DNA of 64,000 nt, from assembly GCA_910585275.1 (NCBI GenBank), contig CAJUCW010000007.1:62001-126000 (forward strand), written 5' to 3'. This document shows, one piece after another, positions 33,766-43,173 of the stretch (the first letter of the stretch is position 1; each line of letters starts with the position of its first letter). A program made the translations under genes and the position numbers. This DNA is from an uncultured Muribaculaceae bacterium. Lineage in GTDB: Bacteria > Bacteroidota > Bacteroidia > Bacteroidales > Muribaculaceae. The notes under the pieces are model-generated. The model saw nothing but the letters and a program-made list of their open reading frames with translations, ran no database searches and was not told where the DNA came from.

Positions 33766-36588
33766 ATGAGAAAAATGAAAATACGGTCAATTATAATTGC
33801 TTTTTCCGTGGCCTTGGGGTCGGGTTTTGTCTTTCAGGCATGCTCCGACAAGGATATTGCCCCGGTAATTGTCGCGACAGACGCTCCGAATCCGGTAGTG
33901 GTCAATATCAACGCCAATATTTCGGCTTTGAGAAAAATGGTCGATGCCAAGACCGGAGGTCTCGCCGTAGGGAAGGTGGTGAGGCTTGCCGAAGACGACG
34001 GTGTCTTGATAGGACTGTCTGACGGATCCACGTTTGCATTGAGGTCGAAGGTGGGAGTTATCGGCAACGGTTCGCAAACTTCCGAGGCCTCATATACCCC
34101 GATAGTGGGTGTGTCGGAAGGTTCCGACGGAGTTTTTTACTGGACTCTTGACGGAGCGCCGCTTCAATCGGGCGGCTCGCCTCTGTCGGTATCGGCGGAG
34201 GCTCCAGTAGTTTCGATAAGCGATGCCGGGGAATGGGTGATAACTACGTCCGATGGCGACAAAACCCTCGCGAAAGTTGAAGATGGACTTCAGAAAAGTG
34301 CCGTGGCTGGTGTTGACGTAAGCCAGACCGATAAAATCAGCGTGGCTTTGACACAATCAGACTATTTGCTTTCTTTGAATGCAGGAGGAGGCACCCTTAA
34401 TCCGGACGAGCCTCTGAAAGGGAAACTCAGGCGTCCGATTTCGCCGGAATCGCCGGCATGGTTGGTGCATATCGACTCATGGAATTATGCCGACCCTCAT
34501 AAGATTATCGACCTTATCCCCGATGACATCCTCCCTTACGTGGTTTTCAATCTTTCGCTTTCGGTGAGCCACGACGAAACCACGGGACGTTTCAAGGTCA
34601 GCGAATACGGATATGAGATAGTCAAGTCATGGTTAAGGGTTTGCGCCGAGAGAAACGTATGGGCCATGATTCAGCCGTCGTCGGGCGGTTTCAGCCATTT
34701 CCCCGACGTAAGCGACTACAGCCAGTTTGACGAGGAAAAGTATGGCATGTATAAGGAGTTTTTTGAAAACTATCCCAACTTCCTCGGTTTCAACTATTGC
34801 GAACAATTCTGGGGATTCAACGAGCACGACGGTCTCGGGTCGCCTACGTGGGACCAGCGCGTGGAGCATTGGCGCCATTTGCTGAAGCTCACTCATGAAT
34901 ATGGCGGCTATCTCACCTATAGTTTTTGCGCCAACTATTGGTCGGCTCCCATCAATCCCGTTGCGATGATCAAGAAGCATCCGGAGTTTGCCGAGACCGC
35001 CCGTATGTATGCCGAGAATTTCATAGTGTGCGAGAAATACACACAGTCCGGTTGCTTTTTCGATGTCGAGGCTGAATGTCTGGGAACATGGGTTTCGGGC
35101 CATGCCGGACAATATGGCATAAGGTTCGACCAATGTGCATGGAACGAGCAGGCATCGCAGTATTATTTCGGAAGAACCGACGCCGACTTCCCCGTTGCGC
35201 TCGGAGCTGCCCTCCAGTTGGAACATGTCACCCTTACAGGCCAGACGGTAATCGACGGACCGGAGCTGATATGGCAGCAGGATTTCAAGGAGGAAGGCCT
35301 TGTGGATGCCGGCGACGGCTATCGCGTAAGGTCGTGGAACACGTTCCCGCAGTTCAGGAATATCAACATCGACCTTTTCCGCAAGATTCTCGACGGCACC
35401 ATCCGCATCATGTCGAAAAAGGAGGTTATTGACCGTTCGAAGATTGTGGTGTTGCAGGATGTGCGTAGCGGCGCGGATATAGAGCAATATTGCCTGCCGA
35501 AGTGGTTCCATCTGGGCACGAGCGCACTCGACCACGACGGCGGCCGTGAAGACAACCATTTCTATCTGCGCAAGAACGGACGCTATCCGGCCATCCCGGT
35601 TGTGGCGAATCTTAGCGGAAGCGATGCCAATTCGTTCAAATACAAATACAACCAGTCAAGCCTCCTGACTACGTGGGACAACGTGTCGGTAAAGACGCGC
35701 GAACTCAACCGCATCTTCCCGCAGGAATATACCGGCACAATATTCGCCGGGCGTCACGAGAATACGTGGGTGACCTACAACCCGCTGAAGGAGAAAGCCA
35801 CAGGCAACATACCTTTGCAGTATAACACCTGCAAGAGTCTCGACCTTGAACTTGAGACGTTCACTACGGGAGTTTGGAAAGAGTATGCCGACCGCATTAC
35901 CTGCTATCTCACGAATTATGACGTAAACGGGAAGAAGGTGCGCAGCGTGATTAAGATCAACGGGGCTTCGTCGCGTCCTTCGCTCGATTTCAATCCTCGT
36001 GCAGAGACTATGCTCAATATCGACGATAAATGGGAAAACGGGGTATATACTGTTGAAATCGAACATAACGGTCCGGTGGACATTTCCATCCGTTGCCAAG
36101 GCAATGAAACCGATCGCCTCACCGACTATAAGACGGCTTCCATGGTGGTTCCGCAGAATCCTAACCTCTATCACGGTCCGCGCCAATATGAAGCCGAGGT
36201 GTTCGAGTTCAAAAACGTGGCCGACAGGGTGACGAGCGGATATGACCGGCCAATAAGAAACTATACCGGGCAGGGATATATCAATTTCGGGAAAAACAAG
36301 AGCGCCGCCGTGAGAGACGAGGTGAGTGTGCTTTCCGAGGGGAGATACAACATCCTCTTCCGTTATCAGGCGCCCTCGGCGAATGTCAACACGGTTGACC
36401 TCTACGTCAACGGCGAGAAAATCGGGACGGTTGACTTCATCCAGACCGGCGGCGACAACGGCGTATGGTATGTGGCGTCGCTTCCCGCATTCCTCAAAGA
36501 GGGGACGAACAAGGTTGAACTTAAGGCAAGCGCTGCAGCCCCGTCTTTCCTCTACCTTGACAATATGATTGTAGAGGCAATCCCCTGA
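33766..36588 (+). CDS. GH98 endo-glycosidase with DUF4988 and CBM35-like domains
   Basis: A 940-residue surface lipoprotein (SPII signal ending VFQAC, Cys26). Residues about 48-135 form a DUF4988-like module (ISALRKMVDA, LSDGSTFALRSKVGVIG, GVFYWTLDGAPL). The GH98 catalytic barrel starts near W232 (WLVHIDSWNYADPHKIIDLIP) and includes FNYCEQFWGF. The GH98 C-terminal domain follows to about residue 790. A CBM35/CBM6-like module (YEAEVFEFKN ... FLYLDNMIVEA) closes the protein. GH98 enzymes of gut Bacteroides cut highly decorated glucuronoarabinoxylan, and others cut blood-group glycans. The GH115 and CE1 neighbours favour xylan. It is likely the initiating enzyme at the cell surface. Confidence 0.88.
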   Translation: MRKMKIRSIIIAFSVALGSGFVFQACSDKDIAPVIVATDAPNPVVVNINANISALRKMVDAKTGGLAVGKVVRLAEDDGVLIGLSDGSTFALRSKVGVIGNGSQTSEASYTPIVGVSEGSDGVFYWTLDGAPLQSGGSPLSVSAEAPVVSISDAGEWVITTSDGDKTLAKVEDGLQKSAVAGVDVSQTDKISVALTQSDYLLSLNAGGGTLNPDEPLKGKLRRPISPESPAWLVHIDSWNYADPHKIIDLIPDDILPYVVFNLSLSVSHDETTGRFKVSEYGYEIVKSWLRVCAERNVWAMIQPSSGGFSHFPDVSDYSQFDEEKYGMYKEFFENYPNFLGFNYCEQFWGFNEHDGLGSPTWDQRVEHWRHLLKLTHEYGGYLTYSFCANYWSAPINPVAMIKKHPEFAETARMYAENFIVCEKYTQSGCFFDVEAECLGTWVSGHAGQYGIRFDQCAWNEQASQYYFGRTDADFPVALGAALQLEHVTLTGQTVIDGPELIWQQDFKEEGLVDAGDGYRVRSWNTFPQFRNINIDLFRKILDGTIRIMSKKEVIDRSKIVVLQDVRSGADIEQYCLPKWFHLGTSALDHDGGREDNHFYLRKNGRYPAIPVVANLSGSDANSFKYKYNQSSLLTTWDNVSVKTRELNRIFPQEYTGTIFAGRHENTWVTYNPLKEKATGNIPLQYNTCKSLDLELETFTTGVWKEYADRITCYLTNYDVNGKKVRSVIKINGASSRPSLDFNPRAETMLNIDDKWENGVYTVEIEHNGPVDISIRCQGNETDRLTDYKTASMVVPQNPNLYHGPRQYEAEVFEFKNVADRVTSGYDRPIRNYTGQGYINFGKNKSAAVRDEVSVLSEGRYNILFRYQAPSANVNTVDLYVNGEKIGTVDFIQTGGDNGVWYVASLPAFLKEGTNKVELKASAAAPSFLYLDNMIVEAIP

Positions 36589-36606
36589 CGTGATTATTTA
36601 CCGACA

Positions 36607-36658
36607 CAGGGTTGGCGGGAGTCTGCCGGCTTCCACACGACGACGTCCGCTAACCCTG
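36607..36658 (+). other. Hairpin between GH98 and the CBM-like gene
   Basis: CAGGGTTGGCGG (36607-36618) pairs with 36647-36658 over 12 bp with one wobble. No U tract follows, so it is more likely an RNA-processing or stability element that adjusts expression within the operon than a terminator. Confidence 0.5.
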
Positions 36659-36717
36659 CAACCGGTGAGCAATATTTTCAAATAAACCTACATTATTAAC
36701 CTTTAAATTGATTTCTT

Positions 36718-38202
36718 ATGAAGAATCATTATCTGAAATCTCTGTCGGCCATCGCATTGGCCGGCGTGTTCGCAATCAATGCGAATGCCGAGACAATCTC
36801 CGAGGAGTTTATAATTGACTTCTCACAGAAAGAAGACGGCTTCAAGCTTAATTCATATTGGGGTGGCCCGCAGGACAAGATGTCTTTGGCCGAGGCTCCC
36901 GACGGCACAAAGGCCGTTCTCATTTCGGGCGTAACAATAACAGAAGACGGCAGTGAAGCTGTCAATGAGGCCGGCTATCCTGCATGGAATACAAAGGCAC
37001 GCTATGAAGGTCTTACTCTTCCCAAAGGGTATAATTTTTCTAATGTGTCATTGATAGAGGTGACCTACATGCCTACGCAGCCCGACAACGTTCCTTTCGG
37101 CATCCAGCTCAAGCAGACGACAAACTTCCTCACATACGATGATGTGGTGACTGTCAATGAATGGAACACTCTCGCTTTCGACCCGTCGGCGTTTACAAAT
37201 GAAGATGGTTCGGAATACACAGGTACGCCTACATCGTTCGATTTCTGCATGGGTGCCGACGGTTCGAGCAACTATTACATACAGAATGTGACGTTCTATC
37301 TTGAAAAAGAGGTGACCCAGCGAGAGAAAGACGAAGCCGCCCTCGATAAGGAAACGGCAGCCTGCGTTGAGTTCAACTTCGACAACTGGGAAGTTTCCGG
37401 CCCCGGTGAAGACGGAGCGTTCTCTTCCCCCTACCTTGGCTCTAACGGCGGTGGTGTAAACCGTACGGACATGATTATCGACAAGGGTCCCGAAGGATAC
37501 GACAACAACTGTGCCCACATCATCTACGGAGGATGGACCCAGGTTTTCATTACGGATGCCGTAAAGGTGCCGGAAGGCTATACTTTCGATGACCTCCGTC
37601 TTATCGAATATGATATCTATGAGACAGAGTTGCAAGGCGAAGATGCCAATTCCGGCTCGACGTTCCCCGGAAGGAACGGCGCTCCCATCCTTAAGATGAA
37701 AGAGAGCTATGCATGGGGATGGTGCCCGAACAACAACGGATCGGCTTGCGGCAATGCAGCGCTTCCTTCTGTCAACGAGTGGCATCATGTGGAGTTCTAT
37801 CCTTCCGCTTACGAATGGGCGGAGACTACCGTGAAGAAAGACGTGCTTGACGAAAACGGCAATGTCAAGACCGATGAAGAGGGCAATCCTATTCAGGAAG
37901 ATGTGACCTGGACTTCTGACCAGACCCGTGACGAATTCGGCAAACTCACCTCTTTCAATATTTCTATCGGCTTCTTCCCTTGCCTCAACCAGTGCTATGT
38001 CGATAACGTGAAACTGTGGTTCCAGAAGAGCGGCAGCCAGTCGGGCGTTGAAGGCATCGAAGAAGAGGTGGCAGAGCCTGAAACAGTAAACGTATATAAC
38101 CTCCAGGGCATCTGCGTGCTCCGCAACGCTGATAAGGCTGCTGTCAACAACCTTCCCGCCGGCCTTTATATCGTGAATGGTAAAAAATATATGGTTAAAT
38201 AA
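36718..38202 (+). CDS. Secreted protein of two tandem CBM-like domains
   Basis: A 494-residue secreted protein with signal peptide (cleavage after ANA, about residue 24). Two homologous jelly-roll-like modules occur. The first (about 28-200) contains NEWNTLAFDPSAF and TSFDFCMGADGSSNYYIQNVTFYLE. The second (about 210-440) contains NEWHHVEFYPSAY and TSFNISIGFFPCLNQCYVDNVKLWF. Each has a matching YxFxxxxLIE strand. No catalytic domain is seen. The tail NVYNLQGI and LPAGLYIVNGKKYMVK resembles a C-terminal sorting signal. It probably binds xylan outside the cell. I do not recognise a named family. Confidence 0.65.
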   Translation: MKNHYLKSLSAIALAGVFAINANAETISEEFIIDFSQKEDGFKLNSYWGGPQDKMSLAEAPDGTKAVLISGVTITEDGSEAVNEAGYPAWNTKARYEGLTLPKGYNFSNVSLIEVTYMPTQPDNVPFGIQLKQTTNFLTYDDVVTVNEWNTLAFDPSAFTNEDGSEYTGTPTSFDFCMGADGSSNYYIQNVTFYLEKEVTQREKDEAALDKETAACVEFNFDNWEVSGPGEDGAFSSPYLGSNGGGVNRTDMIIDKGPEGYDNNCAHIIYGGWTQVFITDAVKVPEGYTFDDLRLIEYDIYETELQGEDANSGSTFPGRNGAPILKMKESYAWGWCPNNNGSACGNAALPSVNEWHHVEFYPSAYEWAETTVKKDVLDENGNVKTDEEGNPIQEDVTWTSDQTRDEFGKLTSFNISIGFFPCLNQCYVDNVKLWFQKSGSQSGVEGIEEEVAEPETVNVYNLQGICVLRNADKAAVNNLPAGLYIVNGKKYMVK

Positions 38203-38227
38203 GAGTGTATCGATAAAGATTGTTTTG

Positions 38228-38290
38228 CTCCCGTTGCCGGGAGACGTAAGGAAATGTAATGATTATGGGCCGGTGTGGAAGCCGGCCCAT
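38228..38290 (+). terminator. Two consecutive hairpins before the esterase gene
   Basis: CTCCCG-TTGC-CGGGAG (38228-38243) is followed by ATGGGCCGG (38265-38273) paired with CCGGCCCAT (38282-38290) and then TTTCT. The second looks like a partial Rho-independent terminator that may reduce expression of the last two genes. Confidence 0.55.
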
Positions 38291-38314
38291 TTTCTAACCT
38301 TGAAATCTTGAAAT

Positions 38315-40354
38315 ATGAAACGACTGATTACGACGTGTGTCGTGGCTGTTTCAGTGCTGACGGTGTCGGCTGCCACGACAAGAGAGAAATTAACGGTTGA
38401 CGGACAAGTGCGTGAAATGAAAGTGCATGTGCCGACGAAATCGTCTGAAGGCGCTCCATTGGTGATAGCGTGCCATGGTGCCAACCAGAGCGCGGACTGG
38501 CACGACGACCATTCAAAGTGGACGGCTGTGGCTGATACTGCAGGTTTTGTATTGGTCTTCCCCGAGGCGGTCAACAAGTTTTGGGACGTGTCGGGAAACC
38601 GTGATGTGAATTTCATTCTTTCGATAATAGACGAGATGCATGGCCGCCATGGCATAAATCTCAACAAGGTGTACCTCACCGGCTTTTCTATGGGAGGGAT
38701 GCTGACCTATCATTGTGCCAACCGTATTCCTGACCGTATAGCCGCGTTTGTGCCGGTGAGCGGGTATCCGATGGGGAATAAAAGCGCCTACGGGGCGCGT
38801 CCGGTGCCTTTGATGCATGTGCATGGCACGGGCGATGACGTGTGCGTGTTCAGCGGCGTGCAGCCCACTCTCGACAACTGGATAAAGCGCAACGGCTGCA
38901 ACCCTGTAGCTGAGGTGGTGAAGCCTTATCCGGCATCCAATCCTAATTCAGGCGCCACTCTCCATGTATGGAAAGACGGACTTGACGGTGTGGAGGTGAG
39001 GCTGCTGGAATTCAAGGACAAAGGGCATTGGCAGTCGGAAGACCCCATGCATTGTCTCACGAGTGTTGAGGCGTGGGATTTCATGAAAAGATGGAGTCTC
39101 GGCCCCGATGCCCCCCGGGTGACTGTGTTGGAACCGGAAGACGGGTCTTTCGACCTCCCTACGGACGGGGCGGAAATTGTCATGACGTTTGACATGGATA
39201 TAGATGCAACTGCTACTGAAGCTGCGCTTGAGAAAGACGGGGAGACTGTGGCTTTGGCTGCGAAAAGCGCGGGAAATATCCTGACCCTTGCGGTGCCTTC
39301 GCTTCAAGAAGGGGAATACAAGCTGACGGTCAGGAACGTGCAAGGGGAGAACGGCGGAATAATGAAGCTTTTTAAGGCTGCTTATACCTATGGATATGAA
39401 GAAGTAGGTGAGGTGCCGTCATATAATGTGGTTTTTCAGCCTGACCTACGCGCCGAACAGAACAGCGTGGGGGAGGGGATACCTACAGGATGGCATAGAA
39501 TCAATACCCGGGCCGACGGAGGGAAAGATGAGAAAGGGTCGGGAAGTGCCAACACAGGGGGAGCACGCATGAAATATTTTATGAAAGGTGGAGATTTCGA
39601 GGAAGGTTTTTATCTGAGTGCGCGCGATTACGACCGATGTGAAATCACGTATGGCCGTTACATCCCCGATTTTGCCCTTCATCTGGAGAAAGGACGCTAC
39701 GTTGCTACATTCAATTCTTCTTTCTGGAATGAAGGCTCTATGAACAATGACGTGAAGTTTGATTTTTCTGTAAGGAACCCCGACGGCACTCCCGTAGCTT
39801 CTTTTGCATCGTTGCCGTCGGCGGGCAATCTTGCCGAGAACACCGGCCGAATCGACGAATCGTATAGCCATTCCTGTGAATTCGAAATCGGGGTGGAAAG
39901 CGACTATATGGTGACGTATGGCATGAGCGCCGGATGGGCGGCGGTGATTGTGGGCAACCTGAAGATTGCCACGGCGATGTCGGCGGCGGAACGTTATAAG
40001 GGAACTTTTATGCGCGTGATGTCACAGGCACGCAGTTTATATGACTCTGTGCCGGAAGAGTGGCGGGTGGAAGCCGATGTGGTGCGCCTTAAGGATATAA
40101 TCGACAAGTATGCGGATTTGGTATCGACCTCCCCGTCGGTATATGGAACAGCGATAAAAGAACTGGAAGAAGCGATGGTTAAAGCCGGCGGTTTTTCAGG
40201 CGTTGACGTTCCGGATGCCGGAAAAGTCGGAATCGTTTCCGAAGAATATTTTGACTTGACGGGTAGGCGTATTGCTTCCCCTTGCAAGGGAGTGGTGATG
40301 GTAAGAGTGCTTTTGGAAGACGGCACTGTGAAAACCTTTAAAAAGATAGTATGA
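38315..40354 (+). CDS. Secreted CE1-type esterase (feruloyl/acetyl xylan esterase-like)
   Basis: A 679-residue secreted alpha/beta-hydrolase (signal peptide ending VSA, about residue 19). The N-terminal 260 residues match the PHB-depolymerase/CE1 esterase group: IACHGANQSADWHDDHSKW provides the oxyanion region and GFSMGG (123-128, nucleophile Ser125) the elbow. DPMHCLTSVEAWDFMKRW is near the end of this domain, and HWQSEDP may hold the catalytic histidine. An Ig-like Big_5 module (VTVLEPEDGSFDLP) and a beta-sandwich CBM-like region follow, with a C-terminal sorting-like tail (YFDLTGRRI). It probably removes feruloyl or acetyl groups from xylan. Confidence 0.82.
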   Translation: MKRLITTCVVAVSVLTVSAATTREKLTVDGQVREMKVHVPTKSSEGAPLVIACHGANQSADWHDDHSKWTAVADTAGFVLVFPEAVNKFWDVSGNRDVNFILSIIDEMHGRHGINLNKVYLTGFSMGGMLTYHCANRIPDRIAAFVPVSGYPMGNKSAYGARPVPLMHVHGTGDDVCVFSGVQPTLDNWIKRNGCNPVAEVVKPYPASNPNSGATLHVWKDGLDGVEVRLLEFKDKGHWQSEDPMHCLTSVEAWDFMKRWSLGPDAPRVTVLEPEDGSFDLPTDGAEIVMTFDMDIDATATEAALEKDGETVALAAKSAGNILTLAVPSLQEGEYKLTVRNVQGENGGIMKLFKAAYTYGYEEVGEVPSYNVVFQPDLRAEQNSVGEGIPTGWHRINTRADGGKDEKGSGSANTGGARMKYFMKGGDFEEGFYLSARDYDRCEITYGRYIPDFALHLEKGRYVATFNSSFWNEGSMNNDVKFDFSVRNPDGTPVASFASLPSAGNLAENTGRIDESYSHSCEFEIGVESDYMVTYGMSAGWAAVIVGNLKIATAMSAAERYKGTFMRVMSQARSLYDSVPEEWRVEADVVRLKDIIDKYADLVSTSPSVYGTAIKELEEAMVKAGGFSGVDVPDAGKVGIVSEEYFDLTGRRIASPCKGVVMVRVLLEDGTVKTFKKIV

Positions 40355-42924
40355 CCGGTATGGATATGAAACGTTTTGGGATTACTTTTGCGTTGATTGC
40401 GGTAGCCGTAATTTTTAATTGTAAGGCGACGACACTCCTGGTTTCGACAGGAGGGGATGGCGGTGCCGGTTATTTCCGGTTGAAAGGGAAACCGGTTGTG
40501 TTCGACTCTGACGACAGCGAAGTGGTGAAGAATGTGGCAGACATGCTGGCGGGAGACCTGTATGAAGTGACGGGTTGCCGCCCCGAAGTAATCTCCGGTG
40601 AATTATCTTTCGCAACCGATGCCATAGTCGTGGGTACGCTCGGGTTGTCGTCGGCGGTAGATTCGCTTGCGGCGGCAGGTGTGATTCCTGCTGACAGCAT
40701 CAAGGGAGGATGGGAACGTTTCATAATCAAGACCGTGACAACAGATGAGGGATGCCGCCTGTTGGTGATAGCCGGGAGCGACCGGCGTGGGACAGCCTAC
40801 GGCGTAACCACGCTTTCGCAGGCCATAGGGGTTGATCCTTGGGTATGGTGGGCAGACGTGCCGGTGGCACGGTGTCCGGAAATAGGAGTGAGGGCCGACT
40901 ATGTGTCGGCTGCGCCTTCGGTGAAATATCGCGGAATGTTCATAAACGATGAAGACTGGGGGCTTCTGCCGTGGGCTGCCGCCGGCCTCGACAGCGATAT
41001 AGCCGACATCGGCCCGCGCACGTATGAGAAGGTGTGCCGTCTTTTGCTCAGACTGAAGGGGAACATGCTCGCCCCCGCCATGCATTCTTGCACGGGGGCG
41101 TTTTATTCACATCCCGAAAGCAAGGTTGTGGCAGACCGCTACGGCATAATCATCACTACATCGCATTGCGAACCTATGCTTTTCAATAATGCGGCGCTTT
41201 CAGAATGGAACCCGCAGACCGACGGCGAATGGGATTATGCCCTCAATGGAGAGGTGATAAGAAAGAAGTTTTCCGCCCGTCTGGAAGAGGCGGCCCCTTA
41301 CGAAAATCTTTATACTGTGGGGATGAGGGGAGTACACGACGAGGCGATGAGCCGGCAACGTCCGAAGGAGGAGAGGGTGGCGCTTCTCGACAGGGTGATT
41401 GCCGACCAACGGGACATGCTTTCTTCAAAGTTCGGGCGTCCCGCATCGGAAATAGGGCAGATATTCGTGCCTTATAAGGAAACTCTCGACCTCTACAGGA
41501 ACGGTCTGAATTTGCCCGACGATGTTACCATAATATGGCCCGACGACAATTACGGTTTTATGAAAAGTCTCTCGAATCCTGAAGAACGGAAGCGGAGCGG
41601 CGGCGCGGGGGTTTATTACCATACGTCTTATCTCGGGACTCCGCACGATTATCTTTGGCTGTGTACCACCCCTCCGATGCTTATGTATCATGAATTGCGT
41701 AAGGCGTGGCTCAACGGCGCGGACCGCTATTGGCTGCTCAACGTGGGCGACATCAAACCTGCAGAACTCGACATACAGACGTTTTTCGATATGGCATGGA
41801 ATGTGGATTGCCTTGGCTACGACAACGTCAACGACCATCAGCCGGCGATGCTTGCCCGAATCTTCGGCGATGACCTGAAGAATGAATTCAAGGCTATTCT
41901 CAGTGAATATTACAGGCTTGCATGGATCAGGAAGCCGGAATATATGGGATGGGAGATTGAATGGGACTCTCCCGACCGGGCTGACACGGGGCCGACCGAT
42001 TTCTCGTTTGGCAATTATGGGGATGCCGTGAAAAGGATTGAAGACTATGCGGCTTTGTCGTCGAGGACATGGAGGATAATGGATGCGCTTCCCGATTCTT
42101 TGTGGAGTCCGTTTTTCGAATTGGTGGGCTATCCTGTTTTCGCTTCTGAAATGATGACCCGTAAATATCTTTTCGCACAGCTTAACGGGGAACTTGCCGC
42201 CGCCGGCGACAAATGTGGAGCCAATTTTGCCGCGCGTATTTCAGAAGAAGCGTGCGACAGCATAGATAGCCTGGGACGTATTTTCAATAGGATAGAGGAT
42301 GGCAAATGGAAAGGGATTATGAGTGTGCCTCCCGGCTTTTGTGCGAAATATCAGAATCCACCGCATCTTAAGCATTTCCCGGACGCTGGCGAACGCATGG
42401 TGACATTTGCGCCGCGAGGAATTGCGCCGGGATGCCGCACGCTTGATTTGCGGAAGTTCAAAATAGGTAACGGGCATGGGAAGTGCGGGGCGAGGATTCT
42501 TGAAGGAATCGGCTACGACGGTTTTGCCCTTCAGCTCGGCGAGGCTGCGGACGATGCCGGAGAGGTAGAGGCTGAAGTGTCGTATAGATTTGACATGACA
42601 AAAGGCGACAGCGTCACCCTCCGGATATTCCATCTGCCGTTTTTTCCGCTCTATGAAGGGAAAAGATGCCGGATAGGGGTAAGCGTTGACGGAGGGAAAG
42701 AGGAGGTGGCGGAATATCTTCCTGAGGAATGGAGTAAGGAATGGAAAATCAATGTGCTGCGCAATTCTGCCATGACCACGCTCAGGCTGCCTCTAAGGAA
42801 AAAAGGCCGGCGGCATGAATTGCGCCTTCGCGGCATCGACCCGGGTATGGTGGTGCAGCGCATCGTTATAGACGAAGGGAGCTTCTCTCCCGGCTACGTC
42901 GGTCCCGACCTCATAATTGAATGA
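40351..42924 (+). CDS. GH115 alpha-glucuronidase
   Basis: An 857-residue secreted or periplasmic enzyme that removes (4-O-methyl)glucuronic acid from internal xylose residues. It overlaps the esterase stop by 4 bp; an internal ATG at 40366 gives a neater signal peptide and could be the real start. GH115 features appear in order: RRGTAYGVTTLSQAIGVDPWVWWADVP, KYRGMFINDEDWGLLPW, NMLAPAMHS, TTSHCEPMLFNN, GMRGVHDEAM, IIWPDDNYGFMKSLSNPEE, YYHTSYLGTPHDYLWLCTTPP and WLLNVGDIKPAELDIQTF. The C-terminal part, from about residue 650, is the accessory beta-domain. Length matches the family. Together with GH98 it supports glucuronoxylan as substrate. Confidence 0.95.
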   Translation: MTGMDMKRFGITFALIAVAVIFNCKATTLLVSTGGDGGAGYFRLKGKPVVFDSDDSEVVKNVADMLAGDLYEVTGCRPEVISGELSFATDAIVVGTLGLSSAVDSLAAAGVIPADSIKGGWERFIIKTVTTDEGCRLLVIAGSDRRGTAYGVTTLSQAIGVDPWVWWADVPVARCPEIGVRADYVSAAPSVKYRGMFINDEDWGLLPWAAAGLDSDIADIGPRTYEKVCRLLLRLKGNMLAPAMHSCTGAFYSHPESKVVADRYGIIITTSHCEPMLFNNAALSEWNPQTDGEWDYALNGEVIRKKFSARLEEAAPYENLYTVGMRGVHDEAMSRQRPKEERVALLDRVIADQRDMLSSKFGRPASEIGQIFVPYKETLDLYRNGLNLPDDVTIIWPDDNYGFMKSLSNPEERKRSGGAGVYYHTSYLGTPHDYLWLCTTPPMLMYHELRKAWLNGADRYWLLNVGDIKPAELDIQTFFDMAWNVDCLGYDNVNDHQPAMLARIFGDDLKNEFKAILSEYYRLAWIRKPEYMGWEIEWDSPDRADTGPTDFSFGNYGDAVKRIEDYAALSSRTWRIMDALPDSLWSPFFELVGYPVFASEMMTRKYLFAQLNGELAAAGDKCGANFAARISEEACDSIDSLGRIFNRIEDGKWKGIMSVPPGFCAKYQNPPHLKHFPDAGERMVTFAPRGIAPGCRTLDLRKFKIGNGHGKCGARILEGIGYDGFALQLGEAADDAGEVEAEVSYRFDMTKGDSVTLRIFHLPFFPLYEGKRCRIGVSVDGGKEEVAEYLPEEWSKEWKINVLRNSAMTTLRLPLRKKGRRHELRLRGIDPGMVVQRIVIDEGSFSPGYVGPDLIIE

Positions 42925-43006
42925 CATAATTCTCTTCTCGGAAATTTCTCGCGGCGTATGCAATCGGTTTGGGAGGCGTGTGGACGTGCCGATTTTATTT
43001 GTTTCT

Positions 43007-43045
43007 GCCCCACCTGTCGGTATTATCTGCCGACCAGTGTGGGGC
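43007..43045 (+). terminator. Hairpin after the GH115 gene
   Basis: GCCCCAC (43007-43013) pairs with GTGGGGC (43039-43045). After a small internal loop, an inner GTCGG/CCGAC stem follows. A weak T/A-rich tail comes next. This is a plausible end of the polysaccharide utilization operon. Confidence 0.6.
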
Positions 43046-43173
43046 TATATTATTTGCCGATTCCGGGGGTAGAATTATCTTCTGCACCCCGTAGCCGTAT
43101 TGGCATTCCAACTGCTGGAAAAATATGGTGATAATTTCGGCAATCAACAAATAATCAGTAAATTTGCATAATT

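Noticed and set aside
34633..35559. 308-codon minus-strand frame within the GH98 gene
   Set aside because: Shadow of the GH98 coding frame. No promoter or ribosome site was seen.
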